In this document: one piece after another, positions 54,721-64,000 of the stretch | Position numbering within the stretch: the stretch's first letter is position 1 | How the letters are laid out: every line of letters starts with the position of its first letter | DNA from: Acanthococcus lagerstroemiae | Lineage: Eukaryota > Arthropoda > Insecta > Hemiptera > Eriococcidae | DNA: 64,000 nucleotides | Reading direction: 5' to 3' | NCBI GenBank assembly: GCA_031841125.1 | Contig: CM063112.1 | Location: 14,968,603 to 15,032,602 of the forward strand | The notes under the pieces: model-generated | What the model saw: the letters and a program-made list of their open reading frames with translations, nothing else | Database searches by the model: none | What the model was told of the DNA's origin: nothing | Position numbers and translations under genes: made by a program

Positions 54721-57700
54721 TATTATAAAAATTGACGCTGTAAGCTCTTTCAATTCTCCACCAAAAATTTTACTTTTCATTATTTCCTTTCTACCCCAAA
54801 CATGCTGTAAAGAAGGGGTTTAAAATAGCCCAGTATACTGCAATACTTTAACACAAGCTTTAAAGGTGAAACCGTAGAATTTTTGACTTATTTTCAGTTC
54901 CAGCGAGTTTCACGAACAAAAGAGATGATAAATACCCCGACACATTCCCTGCTCTGCTGTTGCCAACGGGGGGCTGTGATCTGTTAACATCGTTAAATTT
55001 GCAAATGACGGCTTCAGTTCAGTCTCATCGTTCGGCTATTTTGTCAGTTGTGTTTTCAATTTCAATTTTTTTTTTTTTGAGCTTAACCTCTGTTACTGTA
55101 GCACCACTGGGGATCTTGACCTAAATATTAGGATGGACCGAAAACAGCGAAGAAGTTTTGCTCAGTTATAATATTTAGATCTAGACCCCTGTGTGCTACA
55201 GAGGCTGGGGTTGCGCTCGAAACAAGATAGAAATAAAATTGTTTTTAAAAAACGGCAGTTGCGATTTAAGCTGTTATAAAATTTAAACAAAGACATGTGT
55301 TAAAAAAGTAGTAAATAGTTTAATAGTGAAATTTCTGTTACTGAACAAATTTATTTTATAATGAATACTGCCAGATTAATTGACTTTGAATTTTTGATTT
55401 TTTTAAAATTATAAATTTTAAACAATAATTGATTAGTGATTACCGAGTAATCATTTCAATAAATATTTGTATATTACAGGTTAAACATTGTTCCTTTAAC
55501 TTTTTTTTTTTTTTTTTTGGGGGGGGGGGTTAAATGGAATACCGCGGCGTTACAATATAATTTCTGATCATTTTTTATCTTATTTTATGAAATACATTAT
55601 CATCAATTGGATCTGTGTATCAATGCCATTGTATTTTACCAATCCAAGCCGATCTCATGTGGTTGTTGCTGATAAGACGGGAGGCGGTGTAAATGGAAGC
55701 GCCGCAGCCCGCAGACATATAGGCTACCAACAAAAAGTTTAACCTTGAATATTTAAAGAAAGTAGAGTTGGGTATGTTTACCCACTTCTGGTCGTAGAGT
55801 GTAAATTTAAAATTATGCAGGGGCATGAAATATCTTAACCAGTTATACAAAGTTAAAATAATTGAAAACTAGGAATGTCCCATTTTCGCGTATGGTTTAT
55901 ATTATAAAAGGGACCTTAATTTTTTTCAGTAAAATCCAAATGAATTTTGCCTTTTTTATTTAGTTGTTCATCACTTTGTACGTATGCTACAGCTATGAAT
56001 AAAGAAAATACAACTCTTAGTATCATAGTTGGCGCATCCAGCTGCGTGAAAGGAGTATAACTTTATTTATCAGGTCGGATCAGACGAGGGACAAGGCTCA
56101 AGTTAGTATTCAGAAAAATACCTTTTTTCCTAATAAAATTGAATTGAAGTTTTTATTTTCCATTTGTTATTCATCACTGGATCACTGTGAATGTATACTA
56201 TAAGTGGAAATGAAAAATGATTCACAAAGTTCAGAATTTTGTACATTTGTAAACGTGAAAGGACAGAAGTGCAATTACGAGTAATCAACACTGAAAATTA
56301 CCAACATTTGTAGTTGATTTAATAGAAAACAGCGAAAACAATTATAATTAAATAACAATGATCATGCTTATCATTATTCAAAAAACAGCCTGTCCCCGGG
56401 TTACATTTTTGGATTACTTCCTACAGGAACTGCTGTCTCCTAAATCCCAATGCAGATCTAGATGCACGATTTTCCTCCAGTAAGCAGAGGTAATGAAACC
56501 TAGTCGAACAATCGAAGTCGAGTTGTCAGTTGGTGTTTCGAGCGTTCGTGATTCCTGCAATGAGGAGGAAGATAGAAAAAGAAACAAAGGGCCCAAAATT
56601 CCTTCAATGAAAATCACGGTTTCGCTCGTACAAAGGTGGGCTGAAATCTTTCCGTTAAATTGGATCGTTCTTATTGTTTGGAGCTGCGATTCCATATACC
56701 TCATTAATTTGGCCGTTTCGGATCGATAAAATGAACAGGTGTACTGTGTCAAAGTTGAATAGTTGAGATGGCGACGTCGGGCTCCTGGTCGCCGTTGTTT
56801 CCTCTCCAGCAAAATTCCAGATACGGCTTTTGCCCGGCACGCGGCAACCCTATTCCGCTGTTCACCCACCAATGGAAGAAGTTTCGTATAAACAATGAAA
56901 GTTTCACGAACTGGAACGATAAATAATATTTTCGCTCTCTGTTCCCTGTTTTTCATCGTTTTGTAGATACGATTCGGCGGGTTTTGTGCTTTCGCAAAGA
57001 GACGCACGTGACGACGTGTTAACGTGCGTATGTGTGTGTACCTTGCGGTGCAACGAGATAATTAACCGAATTTCAAAACCATATCCATCAAACATCTCCA
57101 GTCTGTATCTTTCACGCATCCAGTAGCGGTTTCGACACAGGGCACAACAAAATGAAGTGACAAATAGTCGCCGTCCTGCTGTGTTGCTGGCAATCCATCA
57201 ACTCATCGTGTACAGAGAACAAATCTGTTACATACTCTTTCTGATGTTCTGATTTCGAGAGAAGAAAAATTGTGTACAGCTCTTCCTCCAAATAATAGAG
57301 GTCCCCGGTAGAAATTTGTGAATGTGCGTACACGAAATCAAAAACACTTTTTCGTAAACCATAACGCGGTTTTGTAAATAACTTTTGGTGTGCGGAATTT
57401 TTCGTTTCCGAACTGATTTATTAATAACGAGACGTTTAACGTGTTGGAGTTCTCGTGAACCCGACAAGTTATTAATTAATGTTTTTTCGTAGAGAAATGA
57501 TTTCCTTTTTAATTTCATTTTCTCGTTTGGCCTACCAAAGGAGAGGGGGAAAAAAGTGAAAAAACGACTGTTTGGTGTATTACTAGTCGGCCAGAACGTC
57601 AACTGCTTTTCTGTTTCGTTCATATTAGGTCATCGCTACATGATGTAATATTTTGATGCTTTTCGAGATAACAAATCCGTATGATTTAACTGTAATTACG

Positions 57701-58339
57701 AGTTGTAATCGATGATTCTCTGTACCTTGACAAGGTATTGCCTTATGAAGCGATGTGGACCTTATTTTTTAATGCTGTGTTTGTGGCCGAGGAGACCCCT
57801 GAATTTCTTCTTGAACTTAGGCACCAATTATACTTTCGAGTTTACTCGTACGCTCAGAACGGGAAGTACGCTATTGTGTGATTTCTTAAAACCAGTTGAT
57901 GTTTCAAAACGTGTTTCAGAAGCCGTACCTCGTATTTGCTAAGTCTTGTTCTAAAGTTCAGTGTATTCTAGTTACGTGTGTATGGTTTGTAAAATATTTG
58001 ATAACAAAATGACTACGGTTTCACGTTGGCCTAAAGATCTTCAGTTTTCGAGTAAGATTTAATATATCCTTGCTAAGGAGAGCAATCGAAGTCCTCTTCA
58101 TCCGTCTGAAGGAGTCTTGTCTTGATACGAAATCCTAAGAAATTATGAGTTTTTCCAAGTTTCATTAGGAAGGGTACCTGCGGTCCCCCGATTTCCCATA
58201 CAGTCCTCCGTTTCGAAAGAAAAGATCCTCTAGTATCTCAGAGGTTTACTTTTTGATAAGAATTCTCCCAAAAATGTATGAGAAGAGTACTTTTTAAAAT
58301 AACCGTGAAAATGATGAATTATACTGAAGAAAAGTTTAC
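54721..58339. other. No gene recognised; one long unassigned frame
   Basis: A T run followed by a G run lies at 55500-55530. A 197-codon minus frame at 56414-57007 has an unremarkable composition and no recognised domain or neighbouring splice pattern I could confirm. 56400-57600 is CpG-richer and looks unique, so regulatory or weakly coding sequence is possible. Confidence 0.35.
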
Positions 58340-58730
58340 GGATTTTTTGAGACTGGTGCGAAAGAAAGAAGAGTTTAGTTTGGACCACAGCGAGGGCATT
58401 TGAAATCAAAAAAATGAGAAGTATGGAGAAGGCGCGTCTATTGAGCAATCGGATAGGACAAATAGATCTAACCGAGAGTGCTAAAACATAAACTATAACT
58501 AAACTAAACCGATGTTCTGCCTGGCCGATCGAGGGAGAAAAAGAAGAGCAAGTCATGAGAATGATAAGAAGAACGTGGTTTTGGACGAATCACGTTCAGG
58601 AAGTACGGGTATGCTGATGACAAAAGACGTTTCAACAACGGGTGCATCGTTTTACGCAAAAAGTAGTTAAGCAGGACGATTTATACGAAAATGTACAGTA
58701 AAGAGTAAAGGGTCACCGTAAGTCTCCCAA
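58340..58730 (+). repeat. Unclassified interspersed repeat, copy 2
   Basis: GGACCACAGCGAGGGCAT, AACATAAACT, CCGATGTTCTGCCTGGCCGA, AATCACGTTCAGGAA and GCAGGACGATTTATACGAAA match 40640-41010 in order and orientation with small gaps. Confidence 0.72.
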
Positions 58731-59869
58731 AATTGGAAATGAATTTCCCTCTCCCTAGTTTTGAATAGTCCTATAGTTATCTTCGTTACGCCTAACATTA
58801 ATCATTCAACAATTAGGTTGTCTGTGTATGAATCAAAAGATATTTTGGACGCTTTCTGGTTGAGACAAAAAGAAAACAGATCATTAAAAAACTTGAAATT
58901 ATAGTGTGTCAATTACTGGATTTTTGCTAATAATTGACAGCTGGCTTATTGGTGATTAAAAAAAACACTGATAAGAACGTCAAGATATTTAATACATCCT
59001 ATATTTCATTATATCTTAGAGCATCTTGACAGTTTAAAGAAAAAACAATGAAATTTTTTGATTTATAAAATAAATGTAAATACTTGTACATCAAATCTTA
59101 GCAGCAAAAATCCGTCAATATTTCGTTTAAAAAATGATAACCTAAAATCACACCACATTCGACAGTCCAAACGGTGTGAAACTCATGGTCAACTATAAGC
59201 CAGGTATAAACTACGTCAACACTGTGTCAGTGTGGCCAGAACACGAACTTGAACGTTAAAATTGTTGAAGTGTCAATTACTGGGTCACTCTCAATAATTA
59301 GACACTTTACCCTAGTATTACTTTTTCATTTCGGTGTACACCCTATCAATTTTCTCAAGTCTTAAAATGTCTTAACAGAGAGTCTCAACGAATTTTAAGT
59401 TGTCAGAATTGAATATGGATGAGTCATTTATCTCAAGTGATCTACTTCTGTCATCTCTGTGGCCCAGCGAGTTCTTAAGAAGATACATTTACCTCACCAA
59501 GTTGTATTTTGAGTGAAATGGATTTGAAAATTCGTTTATGTTTTAGTGTAACTCTGGTTGTCAACTGATGGGCACTAGGGTATTACTTTTGTATGACTTT
59601 GGAGTGCAGGAAAAATTATTGTTCTTTTGCCACGGAGACAGCGATAAAAAAATTTTGGACAAAAAATAGTCAGGCGTGACCTGTTATAGCTGATGTTACA
59701 GAATAAGCAAAGCTCCAATTTTGTTTTAAAAATCTTAGAAATTGAGTTAAGTGAGAAAAAAAAAAGTCAGACGTTGAACAAGATTGTTCTATTTTCTGTC
59801 AGAGCAAATATTTACCTAGAATTTTTCCTTTTCAGGTTGACCACTTGGTCATTTCTTCCACCTGGTCAT
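58731..59869. other. No gene recognised
   Basis: AT-rich. GTGTCAATTACTGG occurs near 58908 and 59270, but no longer repeat unit is clear. Confidence 0.35.
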
Positions 59870-60787
59870 TAGGGCTCGAAAACCAAGGCAATGTGCAGCT
59901 CCGCGGGAGAAAAAATCAAGGTGGAGGGATGGACCTAGATGTGGTTGAGGCGTACACATATATACTTGGGACAAGTTAATGCTTCCAAAAATAAAATTAG
60001 TAAAGAAATAAAAAAGAGAATAAGCCAGGCACGGAAAGGCTATTGGGGATTGAGGTCGGTATTCAAGACTAACCTGAGCATCCCCTTGAAAAGAAAAATG
60101 CTCAGTCTTGTATTATGCCAATCTTGACAAAGAGCTCAGACACGGTCACTCGCCCTAGCGGTTACGCGAAGAGGAATGGGAAGAAGCAAGAAAATGGATA
60201 AGTTTAAGGCAAAAAAGATAAAACAAAAAACAAACAAAAAACCTAAAAATAAAATACGCAGGTCATCAAGCAACAGTGGCGTGCATTCCAGGCAAGCAAG
60301 GTAAGCGCCACTTACCCTGAAAATTCCCAAGAAAATAAGTTTTCATGTACATATCAACTTCAATTGGTAACAAATAAAAGATAATGAAACATTCGGCAAA
60401 ACAGCGACTGTATTGACGCTTATGACGCTTACGCTCAAGTATGTATTATTATAAATTCATGGGAAATGTATACTGTTTGGCATTTGGCAATCCTCGTACA
60501 TGTATTCATATAGGCCAGTAAGGTAAGCGTCGGATCTAACGCTTCTTTTCCACACTGCATGTAACACTGCACGACTTACGCTCCACCTCCGTGTTAATTA
60601 CCAACCCAAAAACACACTAGCATGTTCAACGCGACGAAACCTGTGCCTTTGATTGCGTTCTGGAAGCGCTTCTGACTCGGCTTAGCTACACAGGAACGTC
60701 GAAGTTGACAGTGAACGTGATTATGTTGTTGTACTAGTCAACGCATTATGTGTATGTTTGAATGCTCCGTGTTTCTTGGCCCACAAA

Positions 60788-60976
60788 ATGCGTATTCGAG
60801 ATCTTGAAAAACCATTTTCGCGACTTACTCTTAATGAACGATGAGAAATTATTAATGGTGGGAAGCCTAAACCGGAATTACCATTTTTTAAAACTGAACA
60901 AAAGAGAGGTGGTTCGAGTTTCATTAGACATTTCCACGTATCGCAATATGAAAACATTTTGTGGTTAACCGGATAA
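60788..60976 (+). pseudogene. hAT transposase N-terminal remnant (TTF-type zinc-finger region)
   Basis: Starting at ATG 60788 the frame reads MRIRDLEKPFSRLTLNER, a TGA, then EIINGGKPKPELPFFKTEQK, then FIRHFHVSQYENILWLTG and a stop. The L..G.P.P.LP..K and RHF...QY....WLTG wording is the region before the TTF-type zinc finger in hAT proteins related to ZMYM1-like insect proteins. The zinc-finger cysteines and the DDE core are missing. The pogo MITE lies 40 bases downstream. One internal stop and strong truncation make it dead. Its presence supports the hAT call for the enclosing element. Confidence 0.7.
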
Positions 60977-61015
60977 TTTCATCAATGTCGTTTTGTAGTA
61001 GCATGTTCCATACTA

Positions 61016-61296
61016 CAGTAGACGCTCGATTATCCAACACAATTGGGGAATGGAGACTGTCGGATAACGAAAAAGTCGGATAATACGGATGTGATATTTT
61101 TTTTAGTTTTTTAATGCTGTATGCCTGAATAGTGGTAGTAGATTGATAAAGGAAGTACAGAACAGCAAAGTTTGAACGAAATTTTATTATAAAAGTGCAA
61201 AATTAATACAACGGATAATACGGAGAATTGTCCTATAATCAGAGTGTCACATAATAGAGAGAAAATTTTTACTGTCGGATAATCGAGTGCCTACTG
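61016..61296. mobile_element. Pogo/Tigger-like MITE with TA target
   Basis: It begins CAGTAGACGCTCGATTATCC and ends, read on minus, CAGTAGGCACTCGATTATCC. TA flanks both sides (61014-61015 and 61297-61298). Several GTCGGATAA/GGATAATACGGA words lie inside both ends, as in pogo/Tigger subterminal regions. No transposase frame is present in its 281 bases. Confidence 0.9.
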
Positions 61297-61560
61297 TATT
61301 ATTCTGATTTTTACTTCACCTCTGCGCTTATCGCTTACCTCCTAGGAAAAATCACCACCCGCCACTGTCAAGCGAGGATGAAGGAGAAAAGATGGTGCAA
61401 GAAGATCACGTTCTGTGGCCCATATTGGCATAAAAGGAAGAGAGGCAGACCGGCAATGAACCGGAAAGACGAAATTATTAGAAGGGTGGAATTACCTTGG
61501 TGAAGGATGGCGCAGAACCGTCAAAGATGGCTCAAAATAGAGGAAGCCTGTGCTCGCGGC

Positions 61561-63480
61561 ATATAAGAGCTTTGTATGGGATATAAGGAGAAAATTTAAA
61601 ATTCATAATATAAGCTTGTACTCACAGTTACGGTGGGACATTTGTGAGGGGAAAATCTGTAAAAAGCTTTTATATGTAAAATATGCTATAATTCAATTTA
61701 ATTATGTGATGAAACTTCTGCCTAAATATCACTATAACTGTACAGTTGTACCTGTAATACATATGCTCTTGTAAACCATACCGAATGAAAGGCTGTTATC
61801 TGTCTATATATCTATTTGGGGAAAGTCCCCTTCCAGCCGAGCGTTCCGGGGTCGAGACTTGTTCATTCATTCAGTCAGGTACCATATCCATTGCCGAATG
61901 TTGGCGGTCATGGTTTCTGATACGCGACTTTCCTGGGCAGGGTTAGTCGGAGTAGTTAGCCGTTGCTTTCCGCACGGTTTGGTTAGAGTTTTTCTTCTCT
62001 GTGCCGGAAAGTGTGCAGCCGCAGTTCACTTACTAGTTACATATTTGCACGAGTGTGAGTAAGCTGTTCATGACGTGCATATGACAGTCTCAGTCTTTCA
62101 GATCTGGTGGTAACACGCCCTGCGATTGTAATGCCTTGTTCGTTTCCACCTCGATTGATTGACACACAAAGAGAAAAAGGTTTTGAACATAGAATTTTCT
62201 AACTGATGATGAGAATGGGGGGAGGAAGGGGGTTATAATTGAATTCGCTTCGTGATTCACCTCTGCGTTCATTGAACCATCTTTCTTTCTTTTTACCGTG
62301 AAATATCCGAGGAAACAACTGTAAGGTAGAAGGCAAGCCTGCCATATTGGCACGTCCGTGTGGTTTTCCAACCGACTTATTGAAATTATAAGAAGGGTCG
62401 CGGGACTGCTCGAAGACTTAGTCGCCGCAAAAATTAATTAAGGTAGGTAACCGACCAGATAGTCATAATCTCTCATTTGTACGAAACGATTCTCACATCT
62501 GCTACAGTCGCCGATCAATGGAGGAAAAGGAAATGTTTTGGAATTGGAATTAGCACTTCTATAATCTGCTAATGTATTCGATGTTGAATGTACGGTACTC
62601 ATCGAGCGCTCGTGTGCGTGTGTATGTGTGGCGGTTAATACCTTAAAATGGGCAGCTATTACGAGGTGCGAGGCAGTTGGTGTTTTCGGAACTGAAAGAA
62701 ACTCTTTCGAGGAACTCGCTGTAATTAGGATGGAGGTGAGGGCGACAAGGGCACCCGGTACCACAGAATCCCCCGGTGCGATGTATTCGGCCAACTGATC
62801 TGTTCGGTAAGCGCGGCGCCATCCGAGGAATTTTTATCGCACAGTTAAAAGGCAAGGTTTCGCAAATTATTGACATATCCGACGTGAGTACAGCGACGCC
62901 AAATTCTTCGGAATGTTTGGCGGTTCCGCTCGGCTGTGTCAGTAAATTATCAATTAACAGCGACGGAGGTAAATATTTGGACACTTGAAATGTGAAGCGG
63001 AGCCTTGATAACCGGAGTGGTAGCCGGAGATCGTATATCGCGACGAAGGTTTTGAGCAAGCCGAGAGGCGCAAAGCAGGATGGGGATGCCTGTGAGCCTG
63101 TCGTCCTGTTTACTTAAGTGCCATTACTACGTGACGATGAACTAATCGGGCAAACAGTGCGAATGTACGTTTATTTTCGAAGAATGTTCTGAAATTACAT
63201 GGAACCCCCAAAAGCCTTGTGAGTGTTGCGCAATTGGAGACCATTTTTGATTCACGAATCTGCAGATTGGCCCTTAGTATATGTGTACATTAAGAGCAGT
63301 TTGCTGATTCGTGGATCAGAGCAGATTAGACCTGTTCGAGAAATACCATCGGTCGAAGTGCTGGTTAACGATCCTCGTCGCTGAAATCGACTTTACAACA
63401 ATGGCTTCTATGGTTGAGCTGGTCTTCTTTTACAAAACGTCGTCTTTCCTTCTGGCGCCAATGCAAGACTTGCCGGGCGT
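61561..63480. other. No gene recognised; unique-looking flank of the right-edge gene
   Basis: No transposon signature after 61800. 62400-63100 is CpG-rich with frames open on both strands, none with a recognised domain. Given the exon at 63492-63815 on minus, this could be its following intron or downstream region; no supporting splice acceptor was settled. Confidence 0.35.
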
Positions 63481-63491
63481 ATCGCTCTTAC

Positions 63492-63815
63492 GGTGAGCCT
63501 TCGAGAAGATTTGTCGTGATCGCGATGGCCATCGTCCATTTTGTATTTGATGTAGTCGTTGCTACCGCATTGTCCTCCTTTGCGGTTCGTGTTGCCCTCC
63601 TTGTCCAAGTACTCGTTACCCTTGCGCGTGTAACCGCTGCTGGAACTCAGTTGCTGGGTATCGGAACAGCCGATGTCAGCGAACTTGCAACTGCTGCTGT
63701 CGCTTTTGCGTTCCGGCTTCCTAGCGGCAGTCTTGCGTTTCTTGGCCACTTGACTGCCGTGCAAAACGCACTTCTGCAGACATTCGCCCAGGTCCCGGAA
63801 TACCTTGACGCAGTC
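63492..63815 (-). CDS. Internal exon of an unrecognised host gene
   Basis: On minus, a TTTCAG acceptor (ending at 63816) is followed by 324 bases, exactly 108 open codons, then a canonical GTAAGA donor (63486-63491). Third positions are strongly G/C, unlike the surrounding AT-rich DNA. The peptide begins DCVKVFRDLGECLQKC, contains a basic KKRKTAARKPERK stretch that could be a nuclear localisation signal, then a Ser-rich SDTQQLSSSSG region and a polar, charged remainder ending KSSRRLT. No known domain is recognised. It is not repeated elsewhere in the window. The reverse strand is also open for 139 codons, which is taken as a shadow of GC-rich codons. The same frame continues 42 bases past the donor, so the exact exon end is inferred. 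Confidence 0.68.
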
Positions 63816-63898
63816 CTGAAACATGACGGGTAGCTATGTTCGTCAGTCTTATGTGTATCTTGTTCTGTGTAAGACTTCTTTGGGAGTTCGTTCATTAC

Positions 63899-64000
63899 TT
63901 GTCGATTTCTTGGGGCTGAGTCTGGCTTAGCTTCGAGTTTCGGCTTAGGCAACACTGCTCTTTCTTTGACGATGCATTTGGACACCGAGCACTATGTTGC
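63899..64000 (-). CDS. Probable preceding exon of the same host gene, cut by window edge
   Basis: On minus the frame TGC TCG GTG onward reads SKCIVKERAVLPKPKLEAKP, then DSAPRNRQ, followed by a GTAATG donor (63893-63898). Using that donor with the TTTCAG acceptor at 63816 gives an 83-base intron in phase 0 and joins in frame to the 63492-63815 exon. An AG at about 63992 after an in-frame TAG could be its own acceptor. Alternatively the intron does not exist and there is a frameshift near 63825, because the frame stays open through the supposed intron. Function not recognised. Confidence 0.45.

Larger units (their letters stand above)
60274..61367. mobile_element. hAT element, 1094 bases, with TSD, inserted in the LINE
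   Basis: It begins CAGTGGCGTGCATTCC and ends ACCCGCCACTG, with AGGTAAGCG about 26 bases in from each end. TCAAGCAA (60266-60273) and TCAAGCGA (61368-61375) match 7 of 8. It carries a hAT-type transposase remnant and is itself interrupted by a pogo-like MITE at 61016-61296. Confidence 0.9.
59870..61560 (+). pseudogene. RTE-like LINE 3' part, interrupted by a hAT element
   Basis: The left piece (59870-60273) reads DVVEAYTYLGQVNASKNKIS, then KRISQARKGYWGLRSVFKTN and LSIPLKRKMLSLVLCQS, the thumb region of the RT. The right piece (61368-61560) reads KRKRGRPAMNRKDEIIRRVE, then MAQNRQRWLKIEEACARG, its C-terminal tail. The two halves belong to one gene and are separated by the hAT element at 60274-61367. 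The finger and palm regions are missing, so this copy was 5'-truncated, and stops are present. The original 3' UTR probably follows 61560. Confidence 0.85.

Noticed and set aside
63414..63833. 139-codon plus frame
   Set aside because: It lies opposite the minus exon, whose splice sites and G/C third positions explain the open antisense frame.
1..64000. CRISPR arrays, prokaryotic operons, LTR pairs, rRNA genes, telomeric repeats
   Set aside because: None of the expected signatures was seen on either strand. All repeats fit eukaryotic mobile elements or satellites.

Overview
This window looks like transposon-rich, mostly non-coding DNA from an insect or other arthropod. It is AT-rich with GC-rich islands. 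Almost every recognisable stretch is a relic of a non-LTR retrotransposon (LINE), a short hAT, pogo, Harbinger or Mutator-type DNA element, a tRNA-derived SINE, or a tandem repeat. I cannot name the species. No bacterial operon, CRISPR array, rRNA or functional tRNA gene was seen. The only convincing host-gene sequence is at the right edge on the minus strand: one 324-base exon at 63492-63815, probably with part of a second exon beyond it.

Layout. 1-1740 is a decayed minus-strand I/LOA-type LINE, followed by a small hAT-like element and a GC-rich cluster of palindromic repeats. 3.9-11.2 kb holds a pogo-like fragment and three LINE relics: an RTE-like one on minus that is split by another LINE tail, a Jockey/CR1-type one on plus that is split by a 546-base element with 132-base inverted repeats, and a second RTE-like one on minus. 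11.2-13 kb is mostly unique. 13-16.2 kb holds a second palindrome cluster, the 3' end of an I/LOA-type LINE, a hAT MITE with target-site duplication (TSD), an RTE-like RT fragment, and a SINE with a Harbinger-like MITE inserted in its head. 19.2-21 kb is a nest built on a 1664-base transposon that has a perfect 8-base TSD and carries a decayed integrase fragment. 21-31 kb is mainly degenerate repeats, duplications and hAT MITEs. 31.1-33.6 kb is a fairly long plus-strand LINE. 35.9-45.9 kb has more hAT MITEs, degenerate AAGACTC arrays, LINE-in-LINE nesting and a SINE. 48-55 kb holds a tandem duplication, a Mutator-like element with a decayed transposase, a hAT MITE and another LINE. 59.9-61.6 kb is a three-layer nest: LINE, then hAT, then pogo MITE.

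The elements do not work together as a pathway; the window records successive insertions. Target-site duplications and interrupted reading frames give relative ages: LINEs and SINEs were entered by hAT or Harbinger MITEs, and one hAT was entered by a pogo MITE. All coding relics of transposons carry stops, frameshifts or lost catalytic residues, so none looks active as it stands. All family assignments come from motif reading by eye, without database searches.
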